Source: Rhynchopus sp. YZ270_cl-10
Taxonomy: Eukaryota > Euglenozoa > Diplonemea > Diplonemida > Diplonemidae
DNA: 64,000 nt
Direction of reading: 5' to 3'
Assembly (NCBI GenBank): GCA_964035575.1
Contig: OZ037929.1
Location: forward strand, 1,054,001-1,118,000
Below, in pieces: positions 41,797 through 52,082 of this stretch (positions are counted from its first letter, which is position 1; the number at the start of each line of letters is the position of its first letter). Both the position numbers and the translations under genes were made by a program. The notes beneath the pieces are model-generated. The model was given only the letters and a program-made list of their open reading frames with translations. It was not told the origin of the DNA and made no database searches.

Positions 41797-44700
41797 ATGA
41801 TGTTGCGTGCAGCTCTGCTCGCAGCAGCGGTGCTGCTCCCCTCGGTGTCTGCCGACTACCAAGACTTCTATGAGGGCACGTGCACAGAGCTTTCTGTGTC
41901 GTCCAAGGAAAAGGCGTTGCAGTGCGTATGCAAGCCGCAGGCAGACCAGCTCTACGCGTCTGTTGCGGACACGGTGTACACCCACCAGCACTGCCTGGAC
42001 GGGCGCATCCGTGGTGGGCTTGGTGCGAAGACACTCTTCTCCCTCTACCCGGAGAACATCTGCGACGGGCAGCCGATGCCGATGAACTCCTTCCCCGACT
42101 GGAGCAGCCCAGACACCATGTACGTCTACTGGGCGGAGGACTCAGACGACTGGACGACTGCGGGCACACACATTGAGAAGGTGCGCTTCACGGACAGCGG
42201 GGCAGAGATTGTGGCACACATCAAGCTGCCGAAGTGCGTGCACGGAGGTGGCCTGGCCCGTGGTAAGGGTGACACCCTTGCTGTGATGTGTGCTGAGGTT
42301 GCGGGGTGGACGGAGTGGCTGCACCTGAAGATTGTTGAGGTGTCTCCAGACCTGTCCAAGGAGGTGCGCCGCTTCAGCGTGCTCCAGGAGGAATGCCGTG
42401 CAACAGGCGAGTGCAAGGGAGGATACCCGATGATGAAGGGTGCCGACTTCCGTCTTGTGCAGTACATCCCGTCGCGCAACTGGTACGTGGCCTTCCACAA
42501 CGGTGAGTGGGGTGGGCACGTGGCCGACGCGATCACCTTCTGGGACGGCGACACGGAGGAGCAGGTGTCTGGCTACGGGGACAGCTGGGCGTGCACGGGT
42601 GGGCACACGGAGACAGCACGCATGGCGTACAACGCGGAGGTGGACGAGCTTGCCGTGCTCTGCTGCTCTGACCTGGGTGGCACCTGCAACGACCCCGCTA
42701 AGGACAACTGCGACGTCGACAACAAGTGGAAGAACGGGCTTGTCTTCCGGTCGCACATTGAGAAGGTGGGTCCCATTACCGTCGCACCCTTCCAGTGTGT
42801 TAACAACCAGGCGATCTCTGGCTGGCTTGGCGACCTCCTGCCATGTGGCGACGGGTACGTGCAGGCGTGGCAGGGTCCTGACGGAGGGAAGGATGTCTTC
42901 GAGGCGCAGACGAACGACGTGGGCTTCATGCGTCTCTCGAAGAGCGGCGAGGTGCTGCTGAAGAAGTGGGTCATCAAGACAACGGGCACACGCGAGCGCA
43001 GTGTGAAGCTTGCGAAGCTTGGGTCTGGTAACTGCGACCGCTTCCTGCTTGGGTGGGGTGAGATGGCGGCGGACGCGTACTACCCTGCGAAATACTTCCT
43101 GAAGGAGATTGACGGTGACGGGAACGACCTGACTGAGCCTATTGAGGTGACGCACGCGACGATGTGGGGTGAGGACTCGCAGTGGGCAACACTTGGCAAC
43201 GGTGACGTCGCCTGGGCACACACGTGGAAGCGTAACGATGACGGCACACCGAACAAGGTTGGCGAGATGACTGATGGCAGCGAAGGCGGCAAGTCCTGCA
43301 CATGGAACGGCAACGGCTACGGCTACACATGGGGCACGCTTGACGACCGTCCAGGAGGTCGCTTCCACACGAACGAGGCCTTCACCACACGCTACTACTC
43401 GAAAGAAGTCACAGAGCCGACACCGGCCCCGCCAACAGATGTGCCCGCAGCAGATGTGGACGAGTGCGCAGTCATGATGCCCTGTGGTGATGGACAGACA
43501 TGCACGGAAGTGGACATGCAGGTGACAGGCGACTTCACATGTGCGTGTGACAGCGACGCTACAGTGACAGCGACAGGCATGCCGGCAGACTGTCCCCTTG
43601 ATGAGTGTGAGGCAAAGCCGTGTGGCGACGACCAGACCTGTGCGGATCCAGACACATCTGCGTCTGTGCTCAACGACTACACCTGCACCTGCACTGCTGA
43701 TGCCTCGATCAAGGCAACTGGAGCTGCGGCAACTTGTACAATTGACGAGTGTGAGGCAAAGCCGTGTGGGGATGACCAGACCTGTTCCGACCCAGACACA
43801 AGCTACCTCGTGCAGCACGACTTCGTGTGCACCTGTGACATTGACACAAGCATCACACAGAAGGACGGCCCCGCAACATGCTCGAAGGACGAATGTGAGT
43901 CGAACCCTTGTGGCGATGACCAGACATGCGAGGACCCTGTGAAGACTCTTCAGAGCCTGAAGGACTACACCTGCACGTGTGACAACGGAGTGAAGGCAAC
44001 AGGTGGGAAAGCCACATGCACGATCGATGAGTGCGAGGCAGCACCCTGTGGAGATGGCCAGACCTGCTCCGACCCAGACACAAGTTACCTCGTGCAGCAT
44101 GATTTCGTGTGCACCTGCGATGTTGACACAAGCATCACACAGAAGGACGGCCCCGCAACATGCTCGAAGGACGAGTGTGAGTCTAGCCCTTGTGATGCTG
44201 ACCAGACATGCGAGGACCCTATGAAGACACTCCAGAGCCTGAAGGACTACACCTGCACGTGTGACAACGGAGTGAAGGCAACCGGCGGATCAGCAACTTG
44301 TACAATTGACGAATGTGAGGCAAAGCCGTGTGGGGATGGCCAGACCTGTTCCGACCCAGACACCAGCTACCTTGTGCAGCACGACTTCGTGTGCACGTGT
44401 GATGTCGACGCAAGCATCACACAGAAGGATGGACCTGCAACATGCTCGAAGGACGAGTGTGAGTCGAACCCTTGTGGCGATGACCAGACCTGCGAGGACC
44501 CTGTGAAGACCCTCAAGAGCTTGAAAGACTACACCTGCACATGTGCCAACGGAGTGAAGGCAACAGGTGGGAAAGCCACATGCACCCTTGACGAATGTGA
44601 GGCAAAGCCGTGTGGAGATGGCCAGACCTGTTCCGACCCAGACACAAGCTACCTCGTGCAGCACGACTTCGTGTGCACGTGTGATGTCGATGCAAGCATC

Positions 44701-47700
44701 ACGAAGACTGACGGCCCCGCAACATGCTCGAAGGACGAATGTGAGTCGAACCCTTGTGGCGATGACCAGACCTGCGAGGACCCTGTGAAGACTCTTCAGA
44801 GCCTAAAGGACTACACCTGCACGTGTGACAACGGAGTGAAGGCAACAGGTGGGAAAGCCACATGCACGATCGATGAGTGCGAGGCAGCACTCTGTGGAGA
44901 TGGCCAGACCTGCTCCGACCCAGACACCAGCTACCTCGTGCAGCACGACTTCGTGTGCACCTGCGATGCTGACGCAAGCATCACACAGAAGGACGGACCC
45001 GCAACATGCTCGAAGGACGAGTGTGAGTCGAACCCATGTGGCGATGACCAGACATGCGAGGACCCTGTGAAGGCGCTCAAGAGCCTGAAAGACTTCACCT
45101 GCACCTGCAGTGCTGATGCCTCAATCAAGGCAACTGGAGCTGCGGCAACCTGCACAATTGACGAATGCGAGGCAAAGCCGTGTGGGGATGGCCAGACCTG
45201 TTCCGACCCAGACACAAGCTACGGCAGCCAGCACGACTTCGTGTGCACCTGTGACATTGACACAAGCATCACACAAAAGGACGGCCCCGCAACATGCTCG
45301 AAGGACGAATGTGAGTCGAACCCTTGTGGTGATGACCAGACCTGCGAGGACCCCGTGCAGACGCTCAAGAGCCTGAAGGACTTCACCTGCACCTGCGACA
45401 GCGACATGACTGTGCAGGCTACAGGAGCTAAGGTGGCGGCATGCTCCCTCGACGAATGTGTCCCTAACCCGTGTGGTGATGCACAGACGTGCTCTGACCC
45501 CGTGCAGACGTTGGGGTCGAAGTTTGACTTCACGTGCACCTGCGATGTGGACACGATGACTGTGAAGACAGGTGCAGCAGCAGTGTGCGAGGTGGACGAG
45601 TGCGAGTCGATGCCCTGTGGTGACGGACAGACGTGCACAGACATGGACAAGTCGCCCAGTGCGACAGGTAGCTTTGAGTGCGTGTGTGCGAACGGGGAGA
45701 AGCAGACAGGTGCGCCTGCTGTGTGCATGAAGGGCGACACTGACGAGTGCGCAGGAAACCCTTGTGCGGGACAGGACTGTGTAGACCCCGATACGACAAG
45801 CACCAGCACACTCGACTTTGTGTGCACGTGCACGACGGGCATGGGATCTGCGACCGGATCGGCTGCTGTGTGTGAGGTAGACGAGTGTGAGGCGAACCCG
45901 TGTGGGAGCAGCCAGGACTGTATTGATGCAGACAAGGCTGTGTTGAGCACAGACGACTACACGTGCAGCTGCAAGGGAGGTGCCACGGGGTCGATGGTGG
46001 GTGGTGTTGCGACGTGTGAATTGGACGAGTGTCTTGCGAAGCCATGTGGCGATGTCCAGACCTGTGCAGACAAGAGCAAGGACCTATCTGCGACTCTCGA
46101 CTACACCTGCACATGTGCAAACGGTGTCACATCGACTGGTGGTCCAGCGACGTGTGAACTTGACGAATGCACAGCAGCCACACCACCCTGTGGGGATGGC
46201 CAAACATGCGAAGACAAGGACACAAGCTACCTTGTGCAGCACGACTTCATATGCACCTGCGACAACGATGCGACTCTTACGAACATTGATGGACCTGCAA
46301 CATGCTTCAATGACGAATGCAAGAACAACCCTTGTGGCGATGACCAGACATGTGAGGACCCTGAGCAATCGCGCACTAGCCTAAAGGACTACACCTGCAC
46401 ATGTGACAACGGAGTGAAGGCAACAGGTGGGAAAGCCACATGCACCCTTGACGAGTGTGAGGCAAAGCCGTGTGGAGATGGCCAGACCTGTGAGGACCCA
46501 GACACCAGCTACCTCGTGCAGCACGACTTCGTGTGCACCTGTGACATTGACGCAAGCATCACACAGAAGGACGGCCCCGCAACATGCTCGAAGGACGAGT
46601 GTGAGTCGAACACGTGTGGCGATGACCAGACATGCGAGGACCCTGTGAAGACTCTTCAGAGCCTGAAAGACTACACCTGCACCTGCAGTGCTGATGCCTC
46701 GATCAAGGCAACTGGAGCTGCAGCAACCTGCACAATTGACGAATGCGAGGCAAAGCCGTGTGGAGATGACCAGACCTGTTCCGACCCAGACACCAGCTAC
46801 GGCAGCCAGCACGACTTCGTGTGCACCTGTGACATTGACACAAGCATCACACAAAAGGACGGCCCCGCAACATGCTCGAAGGACGAATGTGAGTCGAACC
46901 CTTGTGGTGATGACCAGACCTGCGAGGACCCCGTGCAGACGCTCAAGAGCCTGAAGGACTTCACCTGCACCTGCAGTGCTGATGCCTCGATCAAGGCAAC
47001 TGGAGCTGCGGCAACCTGCACAATTGACGAATGCGAGGCAAAGCCGTGTGGAGATGACCAGACCTGTTCCGACCCAGACACAAGCTACGGCAGCCAGCAC
47101 GACTTCGTGTGCACGTGTGTTGTCGACGCAACTCTGAGAAAGACTGACGGCCCCGCAACGTGCTCGAAGGACGAGTGTGAGTCTAGCCCTTGTGATGCTG
47201 ACCAGACATGCGAGGACCCTGTGAAGACACTCCAGAGCCTAAAGGACTACACCTGCACATGTGACAACGGAGTGAAGGCAACAGGTGGGAAAGCCACATG
47301 CACGATCGATGAGTGCGAGGCAGCACCCTGTGGAGATGGCCAGACCTGCTCCGACCCAGACACCAGCTACCTCGTGCAACACGACTTCGTGTGCACCTGC
47401 GATGCTGACGCAAGCATCACACAGAAGGACGGACCCGCAACATGCTCGAAGGACGAGTGTGAGTCGAACCCTTGTGGCGATGACCAGACCTGCGAGGACC
47501 CCGTGCAGACGCTCAAGAGCCTGAAGGACTACACCTGCACCTGCAGTGCTGATGCCTCGATCAAGGCAACTGGAGCTGCAGCAACCTGCACAATTGACGA
47601 GTGTGATGCAGGACCCTGTGGAGATGACCAGACCTGTTCCGACCCAGACACCAGCTACGGCAGCCAGCACGACTTCGTGTGCACATGTGATGTTGACGCA

Positions 47701-48585
47701 ACTCTGAGAAAGACTGACGGCCCCGCAACGTGCTCGAAGGACGAATGTGAGTCGAACCCGTGTGATGATGACCAGATGTGTGTGGACCCTGTGAAGACGC
47801 TCACAAGCCTGAAGGACTTCACTTGCACATGCGGGAATGGGGTCAAGGCAACCGGCGGGGCTGCCGACTGCAGTGCCACTAACACAAAGACCACAGCAGC
47901 GCCTGCAGGAAGCACACCAGCACCGCCAGTTGACACACCCCTGCCGAGTGGAGAGACATTTGCACCACAGGTCACAACACCGCTGCCAAGCGGTGAGACA
48001 CTCGCACCAGTTGACGTTGACGGAACACCCCTGCCAAGTGGCCAGACCCGTGCCCCAGTTGACATCACCTCCCTGCCAAGCGGCGAGACATACACACCAG
48101 AGACCCGCTCCCCAGGCCCCAGGCCTGTGACCGGGAAGGTGACCTCCCGCACACTGCGCCCGTTTGACAAGGAGGAGTACAAGAAGCGTGTGGCACGTCG
48201 CACGGGTGAGCCTGTTGATACGATTGAGGTGACGGCAACGGATGTGGGCGACGGGGAGGACATGCTGGTGACGACCTTCACGGGTGCTGAGGGGGCGGCA
48301 GCAGCGGCGCTGTTGGAAGAGCTTCTTGGAACGGGTGAGTTCTCGGACCTGCGTGGGTCTGCCGGGACACCTGACACCCCTGAGCCTGCCACGGACGACA
48401 GCAGCACGGCTTGGTGGGTGTGGCTCGTTGCTGCCCTGGGTGGTGTTGTGTGCCTGGGGGCCATGGCAGCAGCCCTTGCGGTGAAGCGGAATGCCGGCGA
48501 CGGAATCTCGCTTGCGGAGTTCTGCGAGGTCAACGCCGAGCATGAAGAGATGGACCACTCGCAGCACGAGTTTGCCTCTGTGTAG
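41797..48585 (+). CDS. type I membrane protein with 31 EGF-like repeats
   Basis: 2262 residues in one exon. Signal peptide (MMLRAALLAAAVLLPSVSA), then a unique ectodomain to about residue 550 rich in Trp and Gly with paired cysteines. Next come 31 EGF-like modules of about 46-48 residues (43455-47875), each with DEC, PCGD-QTC and a closing TC-C pattern. Most alternate between type A (EAKPCGD, DTSYLVQHDFVCTC) and type B (ESNPCGD, TLQSLKDYTCTC). Modules 15-20 are diverged. A linker with four PLPSGET-like repeats follows, then a small domain, a transmembrane helix (WLVAALGGVVCLGAMAAALAV, about 2206-2230) and a short acidic tail. The near-identical A/B pairs imply recent tandem duplication or gene conversion. 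A receptor or adhesin at the cell surface is likely; the ligand is unknown. Confidence 0.9.
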   Translation: MMLRAALLAAAVLLPSVSADYQDFYEGTCTELSVSSKEKALQCVCKPQADQLYASVADTVYTHQHCLDGRIRGGLGAKTLFSLYPENICDGQPMPMNSFPDWSSPDTMYVYWAEDSDDWTTAGTHIEKVRFTDSGAEIVAHIKLPKCVHGGGLARGKGDTLAVMCAEVAGWTEWLHLKIVEVSPDLSKEVRRFSVLQEECRATGECKGGYPMMKGADFRLVQYIPSRNWYVAFHNGEWGGHVADAITFWDGDTEEQVSGYGDSWACTGGHTETARMAYNAEVDELAVLCCSDLGGTCNDPAKDNCDVDNKWKNGLVFRSHIEKVGPITVAPFQCVNNQAISGWLGDLLPCGDGYVQAWQGPDGGKDVFEAQTNDVGFMRLSKSGEVLLKKWVIKTTGTRERSVKLAKLGSGNCDRFLLGWGEMAADAYYPAKYFLKEIDGDGNDLTEPIEVTHATMWGEDSQWATLGNGDVAWAHTWKRNDDGTPNKVGEMTDGSEGGKSCTWNGNGYGYTWGTLDDRPGGRFHTNEAFTTRYYSKEVTEPTPAPPTDVPAADVDECAVMMPCGDGQTCTEVDMQVTGDFTCACDSDATVTATGMPADCPLDECEAKPCGDDQTCADPDTSASVLNDYTCTCTADASIKATGAAATCTIDECEAKPCGDDQTCSDPDTSYLVQHDFVCTCDIDTSITQKDGPATCSKDECESNPCGDDQTCEDPVKTLQSLKDYTCTCDNGVKATGGKATCTIDECEAAPCGDGQTCSDPDTSYLVQHDFVCTCDVDTSITQKDGPATCSKDECESSPCDADQTCEDPMKTLQSLKDYTCTCDNGVKATGGSATCTIDECEAKPCGDGQTCSDPDTSYLVQHDFVCTCDVDASITQKDGPATCSKDECESNPCGDDQTCEDPVKTLKSLKDYTCTCANGVKATGGKATCTLDECEAKPCGDGQTCSDPDTSYLVQHDFVCTCDVDASITKTDGPATCSKDECESNPCGDDQTCEDPVKTLQSLKDYTCTCDNGVKATGGKATCTIDECEAALCGDGQTCSDPDTSYLVQHDFVCTCDADASITQKDGPATCSKDECESNPCGDDQTCEDPVKALKSLKDFTCTCSADASIKATGAAATCTIDECEAKPCGDGQTCSDPDTSYGSQHDFVCTCDIDTSITQKDGPATCSKDECESNPCGDDQTCEDPVQTLKSLKDFTCTCDSDMTVQATGAKVAACSLDECVPNPCGDAQTCSDPVQTLGSKFDFTCTCDVDTMTVKTGAAAVCEVDECESMPCGDGQTCTDMDKSPSATGSFECVCANGEKQTGAPAVCMKGDTDECAGNPCAGQDCVDPDTTSTSTLDFVCTCTTGMGSATGSAAVCEVDECEANPCGSSQDCIDADKAVLSTDDYTCSCKGGATGSMVGGVATCELDECLAKPCGDVQTCADKSKDLSATLDYTCTCANGVTSTGGPATCELDECTAATPPCGDGQTCEDKDTSYLVQHDFICTCDNDATLTNIDGPATCFNDECKNNPCGDDQTCEDPEQSRTSLKDYTCTCDNGVKATGGKATCTLDECEAKPCGDGQTCEDPDTSYLVQHDFVCTCDIDASITQKDGPATCSKDECESNTCGDDQTCEDPVKTLQSLKDYTCTCSADASIKATGAAATCTIDECEAKPCGDDQTCSDPDTSYGSQHDFVCTCDIDTSITQKDGPATCSKDECESNPCGDDQTCEDPVQTLKSLKDFTCTCSADASIKATGAAATCTIDECEAKPCGDDQTCSDPDTSYGSQHDFVCTCVVDATLRKTDGPATCSKDECESSPCDADQTCEDPVKTLQSLKDYTCTCDNGVKATGGKATCTIDECEAAPCGDGQTCSDPDTSYLVQHDFVCTCDADASITQKDGPATCSKDECESNPCGDDQTCEDPVQTLKSLKDYTCTCSADASIKATGAAATCTIDECDAGPCGDDQTCSDPDTSYGSQHDFVCTCDVDATLRKTDGPATCSKDECESNPCDDDQMCVDPVKTLTSLKDFTCTCGNGVKATGGAADCSATNTKTTAAPAGSTPAPPVDTPLPSGETFAPQVTTPLPSGETLAPVDVDGTPLPSGQTRAPVDITSLPSGETYTPETRSPGPRPVTGKVTSRTLRPFDKEEYKKRVARRTGEPVDTIEVTATDVGDGEDMLVTTFTGAEGAAAAALLEELLGTGEFSDLRGSAGTPDTPEPATDDSSTAWWVWLVAALGGVVCLGAMAAALAVKRNAGDGISLAEFCEVNAEHEEMDHSQHEFASV

Positions 48586-49467
48586 TGTGCCTATGTGTGG
48601 GTGCCTTGTTTCATAAGAAAGAGGCAACCCTGAGTGGAGGCACGCATGAGACAAGAATGCACGTATCCAGCGAAGAGTTTTTCAATAGCACATAGTGCAT
48701 AACCCAGACTGCAGAACACAGTTCCAAGAAAACAAAGTTTTGCAGCCTTCTAACCAGCACATATCATATCATACCAGGCAGCCGTTAGTGCTTTGCAAAG
48801 AAACGTCGGATGTTTTATTCTGACAAAAAAAAAAACACAAGAATTCTTATACTTTTGTTTCTCGTTTTTACCGATTTTTTCCGATTTTTTCCCCGATTTT
48901 CCGACTTCTTTCCCCCCCCAAGAAATATGTCTCGCTTTAGTTTTATTGAAACCAGGCTTCCTAAGGTGACACACGTAACATGAACAAGCATGTGTCCCAT
49001 GAGGTCTATTCATCTTCGAGTTGTTTCTTCCTTTTAGCTGACGCTTCCCCAACTTCTTCAACTTTTTTTTTTCCTTTTTTTTTTTTTTGATTACTTTGTG
49101 CTTTGTGTGATTTGTGTCATTAATTTTTCTTTGCAAAACAACAACAAAAACGAAGTGTTGCCCTCTTCACTGACACTTCAGACACAACTCTTACCGGTGT
49201 TTTCAGTCCAAAAACAAAACAAAAGGAGGACATGAAAAGGACACAATATCACACCTGAGATTGTTGCTGTCGTAGTTGGTACAAGCAGCGGCACAACCCC
49301 TCCCCCCTTCTCCCTTCCCCCTTCTCCCTTGCGACTTGTTATAAACTGTTTTCACCATCTCCCAATACAATGTTCTTTAGGACTACCCGATTTGTTTTCC
49401 AATGTGTGTTGTGTTCTCGCGAGATACAATTATCTCTTGATATTTTTTACTCACAGTTTTCTTTTTG

Positions 49468-49505
49468 CTCTCACGACAGTGTACCAAAGTACACTGCCAT
49501 GAGAG
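49468..49505. repeat. imperfect hairpin CTCTCA...CAGTGTAC
   Basis: CTCTCA, 3 nt, CAGTGTAC, loop CAAA, GTACACTG, 3 nt, TGAGAG: two stems split by a 3x3 internal loop. A diverged relative lies at 5869-5917. It is unlike the five-copy motif and may be a second small repeat family or a structured RNA. Confidence 0.5.
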
Positions 49506-49628
49506 TGCTTTTGTAATTTTTCAAGCTTTTTTTCTTCTTCTTTGAGTAAAGTTCGTTCGAAGTCTCTCCCCTTTTAAGGAATCCTCTTCGCGAAGCGATC
49601 TTTTCGTTCAACACAAATTGTTTTCAAG

Positions 49629-49672
49629 AAAGGTGACTAAGCACGAGGGGCTTGTCATCATCTTACTAAAAC
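49629..49672 (+). repeat. interspersed hairpin motif, copy C
   Basis: AAGGTGACTAAGCACGAGGG then GCTTGTCATCATCTTAC. Closest to copy A at 975-1015 in its 5' half. Confidence 0.55.
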
Positions 49673-50092
49673 CCCCTCTCCCCATCCACCCTCTCCTCAC
49701 TACCTTTTTGCATCTTTTCTATTTTCTGTGAATAGAAAGTATGCAAACGAATCTGAATTATGGATTTAATTTTTTTTTTTGCATGTTCCAACATCTTTTG
49801 CTTTTGGGAAAGCCAAAAGCAAAGCAGCGAAACTCGATACATTTATATTTCTATAACTTTCCTTCCCGACCCCCACACCACACTACAAAGGGGTTTTTAC
49901 GCGGAAGCGTGGTAGGCTAGTACACTGGTCTCCTCCTTTTGCATCTTTGCTTGCAACACAACGTCCGGTATTCACACCCCACTTAGAACCGATGTGGGGA
50001 GTGAGGACATTGTGTGTTCACTCTTTTAGGCTGTCTGTGCACAGAGAGTACTCTTAATCTTTCAAATGCTCTTTTAGGTCATAGGTGACTAA

Positions 50093-50125
50093 GCAGACGA
50101 GGGGCTTAGGTTCATCGTTACAAAC
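50093..50125 (+). repeat. interspersed hairpin motif, copy D
   Basis: AGGTGACTAAGCAGACGAGG then GGCTTAGGTTCATCG. The TAAGC/GCTTA arm is kept. Confidence 0.55.
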
Positions 50126-50233
50126 TTGTCTTCTTTTTATGCAGCCTTCAGCGTATGTGTTGTTTTAGTCAAATATCACATGCTTTTTCCACTGCCCATG
50201 AATACCCACCACCCCACCCATCTTTCTTTTTAA

Positions 50234-50277
50234 AGGTGACCAAGCATGATGGGGCTGAGGGTCATCTTATGAACCTA
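50234..50277 (+). repeat. interspersed hairpin motif, copy E
   Basis: AGGTGACCAAGCATGATGGG then GCTGAGGGTCATCTTATGAA. Within the arm, CAAGC faces GCTGA rather than TAAGC/GCTTA, so one pair weakens. Confidence 0.55.
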
Positions 50278-51005
50278 TCTTTGTCTTCATTTTGTCGTAT
50301 TTGTCCACAAGGTGGATTTTTTTTTATAGCTCTCGTGTTAAGTGTTGCATGTTGTGCAGGCCATTGATAGTGTGTGGTTTTTCTACATTTGACGGAACAG
50401 CAGCGAAATGAGACTCACTAATAATGCCAAGTTTCAAGAGGGAGGAAAAAGCTAGAAAAAGACGGTGTCGCACTTTTATTGATTGTGATAAATGCGTCAC
50501 ATCAGCGGTGCTGCCCTTTTGTTTGTTTTCCTGTTCTCATTGATGTTGGTTGGACGTTCGCTGTTGGCTGCTAAGTGGTCTGTTTTTGACGACTGGTTTG
50601 CACAACACTGCACTGTAGGGAACACATGTAAAACGATGACACAAACGAAGTCAAAGTCTATGGTGGTAAAACACCACATCCCCGTGTTGCCCACAGCCCT
50701 CCAAGCCCCACTCTCTCTCCCTCTTTCTCTCCGACTGAGGATATCTTCAATAAAAAACCAATGTGTCCACCTCACTGCTTTTCTTCTTTTGTCTCCTCAG
50801 TTGTGTGTCCCCACCACCACCATACGTCCAAACGGCCTCCTTCCATGGTGAGAGAGCAATGGACTGGCAGGTGTAGCACTTCGAAGAGTTGTGTTTTCCT
50901 TACACAACACAACAGCCCACCATGAAGAGGTAGCCTGTGTGGAGCATCCTCAACACAACACAACATCTGCAATCAGACACAATACACAAAACACCACACC
51001 ACAAC

Positions 51006-51458
51006 ATGTCGAACACGTACCTGAACACCGTTGCAGGAGTGACTGGGTTTCTCGGACTGAAGCTTGCCGTGACACACCTTCTCACGATCCGCACCCGCCT
51101 GCTGACGACGTCGTTCAAGACTGCTGAGGACAGCACAGACATCCCTGCCCCTCTGGTGGCGCTGTTCAAGGTGCTGCTTGGTGCCTACGGACCCCCACAG
51201 GACATGGCAAGGCTGCAGGGGTGTGTGTCGAACTCGCTTGAGAACGAGCCGCAGCTGCTTGCCATGGCACTGATGCTTGGCCTCTCCGGGAAGGCGAACG
51301 ACACAGACGTGCTTCTGCTGAAGGTCTTCGCAGCCATGCGTTTCATCCACTTTGTCACATACCTGCTTGCGGTCCAGCCGTTCCGCGCACTGTCCTTCGT
51401 GTCGGGGCTGACTGTGAACCTGTTCTTCGGTGCAAGGCTGACTGCACTCCTTCTCTGA
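51006..51458 (+). CDS. MAPEG-family membrane protein
   Basis: 150 residues with four hydrophobic helices, the size and topology of microsomal glutathione S-transferase / prostaglandin-E-synthase-like MAPEG proteins. The family's central motif (Arg-x-x-x-x-x-x-Asn-x-Leu-Glu-Asn) is present in RLQGCVSNSLENEPQLLAMA, and the final helix pair contains RFIHFVTYLLAVQPFRALSF and GARLTALLL. It would sit in the endoplasmic reticulum or outer mitochondrial membrane and conjugate glutathione to lipid peroxides or eicosanoid-like substrates. One exon. The start is the ATG just before the first helix. The exact substrate class cannot be set from sequence. Confidence 0.88.
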   Translation: MSNTYLNTVAGVTGFLGLKLAVTHLLTIRTRLLTTSFKTAEDSTDIPAPLVALFKVLLGAYGPPQDMARLQGCVSNSLENEPQLLAMALMLGLSGKANDTDVLLLKVFAAMRFIHFVTYLLAVQPFRALSFVSGLTVNLFFGARLTALLL

Positions 51459-52082
51459 TGTGCTAGAGCGGGAGGTAGGCTGGGATGTTTCAAACCTTTG
51501 TTCGTTTCCTTGCAAGGAAGTGTTGTGGGTTGAGAAACGGAACTAATAATGCCACACGTTTGATCTTCTGATGTCAAGTCTTCTCTTTCCTTGTCCTTGG
51601 TACAGAGTTGGCAGAGCTCAGTTTGATTCTGATCCATATTTTCATTTTTCCCTTTTCTATCTCCTTATTGTTGGACCTTGTTGTATTTGCTCTCTAACTT
51701 GGCAACGCAACTACTCTCCATGGTCCATGGGTTGGGGTTCGGGTTGAGACTTCAGAGGACGGGCAAGAGCGGCTCTCAGGGTTATCTCGAGCTATAGTTC
51801 CTGCATTTGCTAATGTTCTTTAGTCTTAGTGTTTTATTGTTTGGAAGAGAAGAGTGAACGCAACAGTAAAGAACCATACATTCTGCAAGCATTTGTCATG
51901 CCCCACATACCTCTCCTCACACAGCACCTCCCAACAACACAGGAGAAACTATTTTCTGATTTTTACACATAAAGTTCTACACTTACACAAAAACAAGTAA
52001 ACGAGAGAGAGGCCGTGAGAGCGTGTGGCTGAACGGGAAGGGAAACCTGAGACCGCAAGAGAGCTCGGGTTCTCGAAAGAGA
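51459..52082. other. intergenic region before the giant gene
   Basis: 3' flank of the MAPEG gene and upstream region of the giant gene. A possible polyadenylation or start signal is ACATAAAG near 51966. No gene seen. Confidence 0.5.

Larger units (their letters stand above)
48586..51005. other. 2.4-kb intergenic region with hairpin motifs
   Basis: I find no convincing gene. The interval holds homopolymer T runs, an imperfect hairpin at 49468-49505, and three copies of the interspersed hairpin motif (49629, 50093, 50234), all on the plus strand. An open frame at 50492-50851 starts with a hydrophobic segment but has no conserved domain, and its second half overlaps the probable MAPEG upstream signals. 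The block 50738-50810 resembles the one before the EGF-repeat gene. Confidence 0.6.

Noticed and set aside
42142-48654. Long minus-strand open frames under the EGF-repeat gene
   Set aside because: They mirror the repeated sense modules and carry no independent features; codon bias of the sense gene explains them.
49885-49980. tRNA-like stretch (GCGGAAGCGTGGTAGGCTAG)
   Set aside because: The start recalls a tRNA, but no matching acceptor 3' strand, D-arm or TTC-type arm can be paired at proper spacing.
50492-50851. 119-codon open frame with a hydrophobic N-terminus
   Set aside because: No domain, poor codon match to host genes, and overlap with the probable upstream signals of the MAPEG gene.
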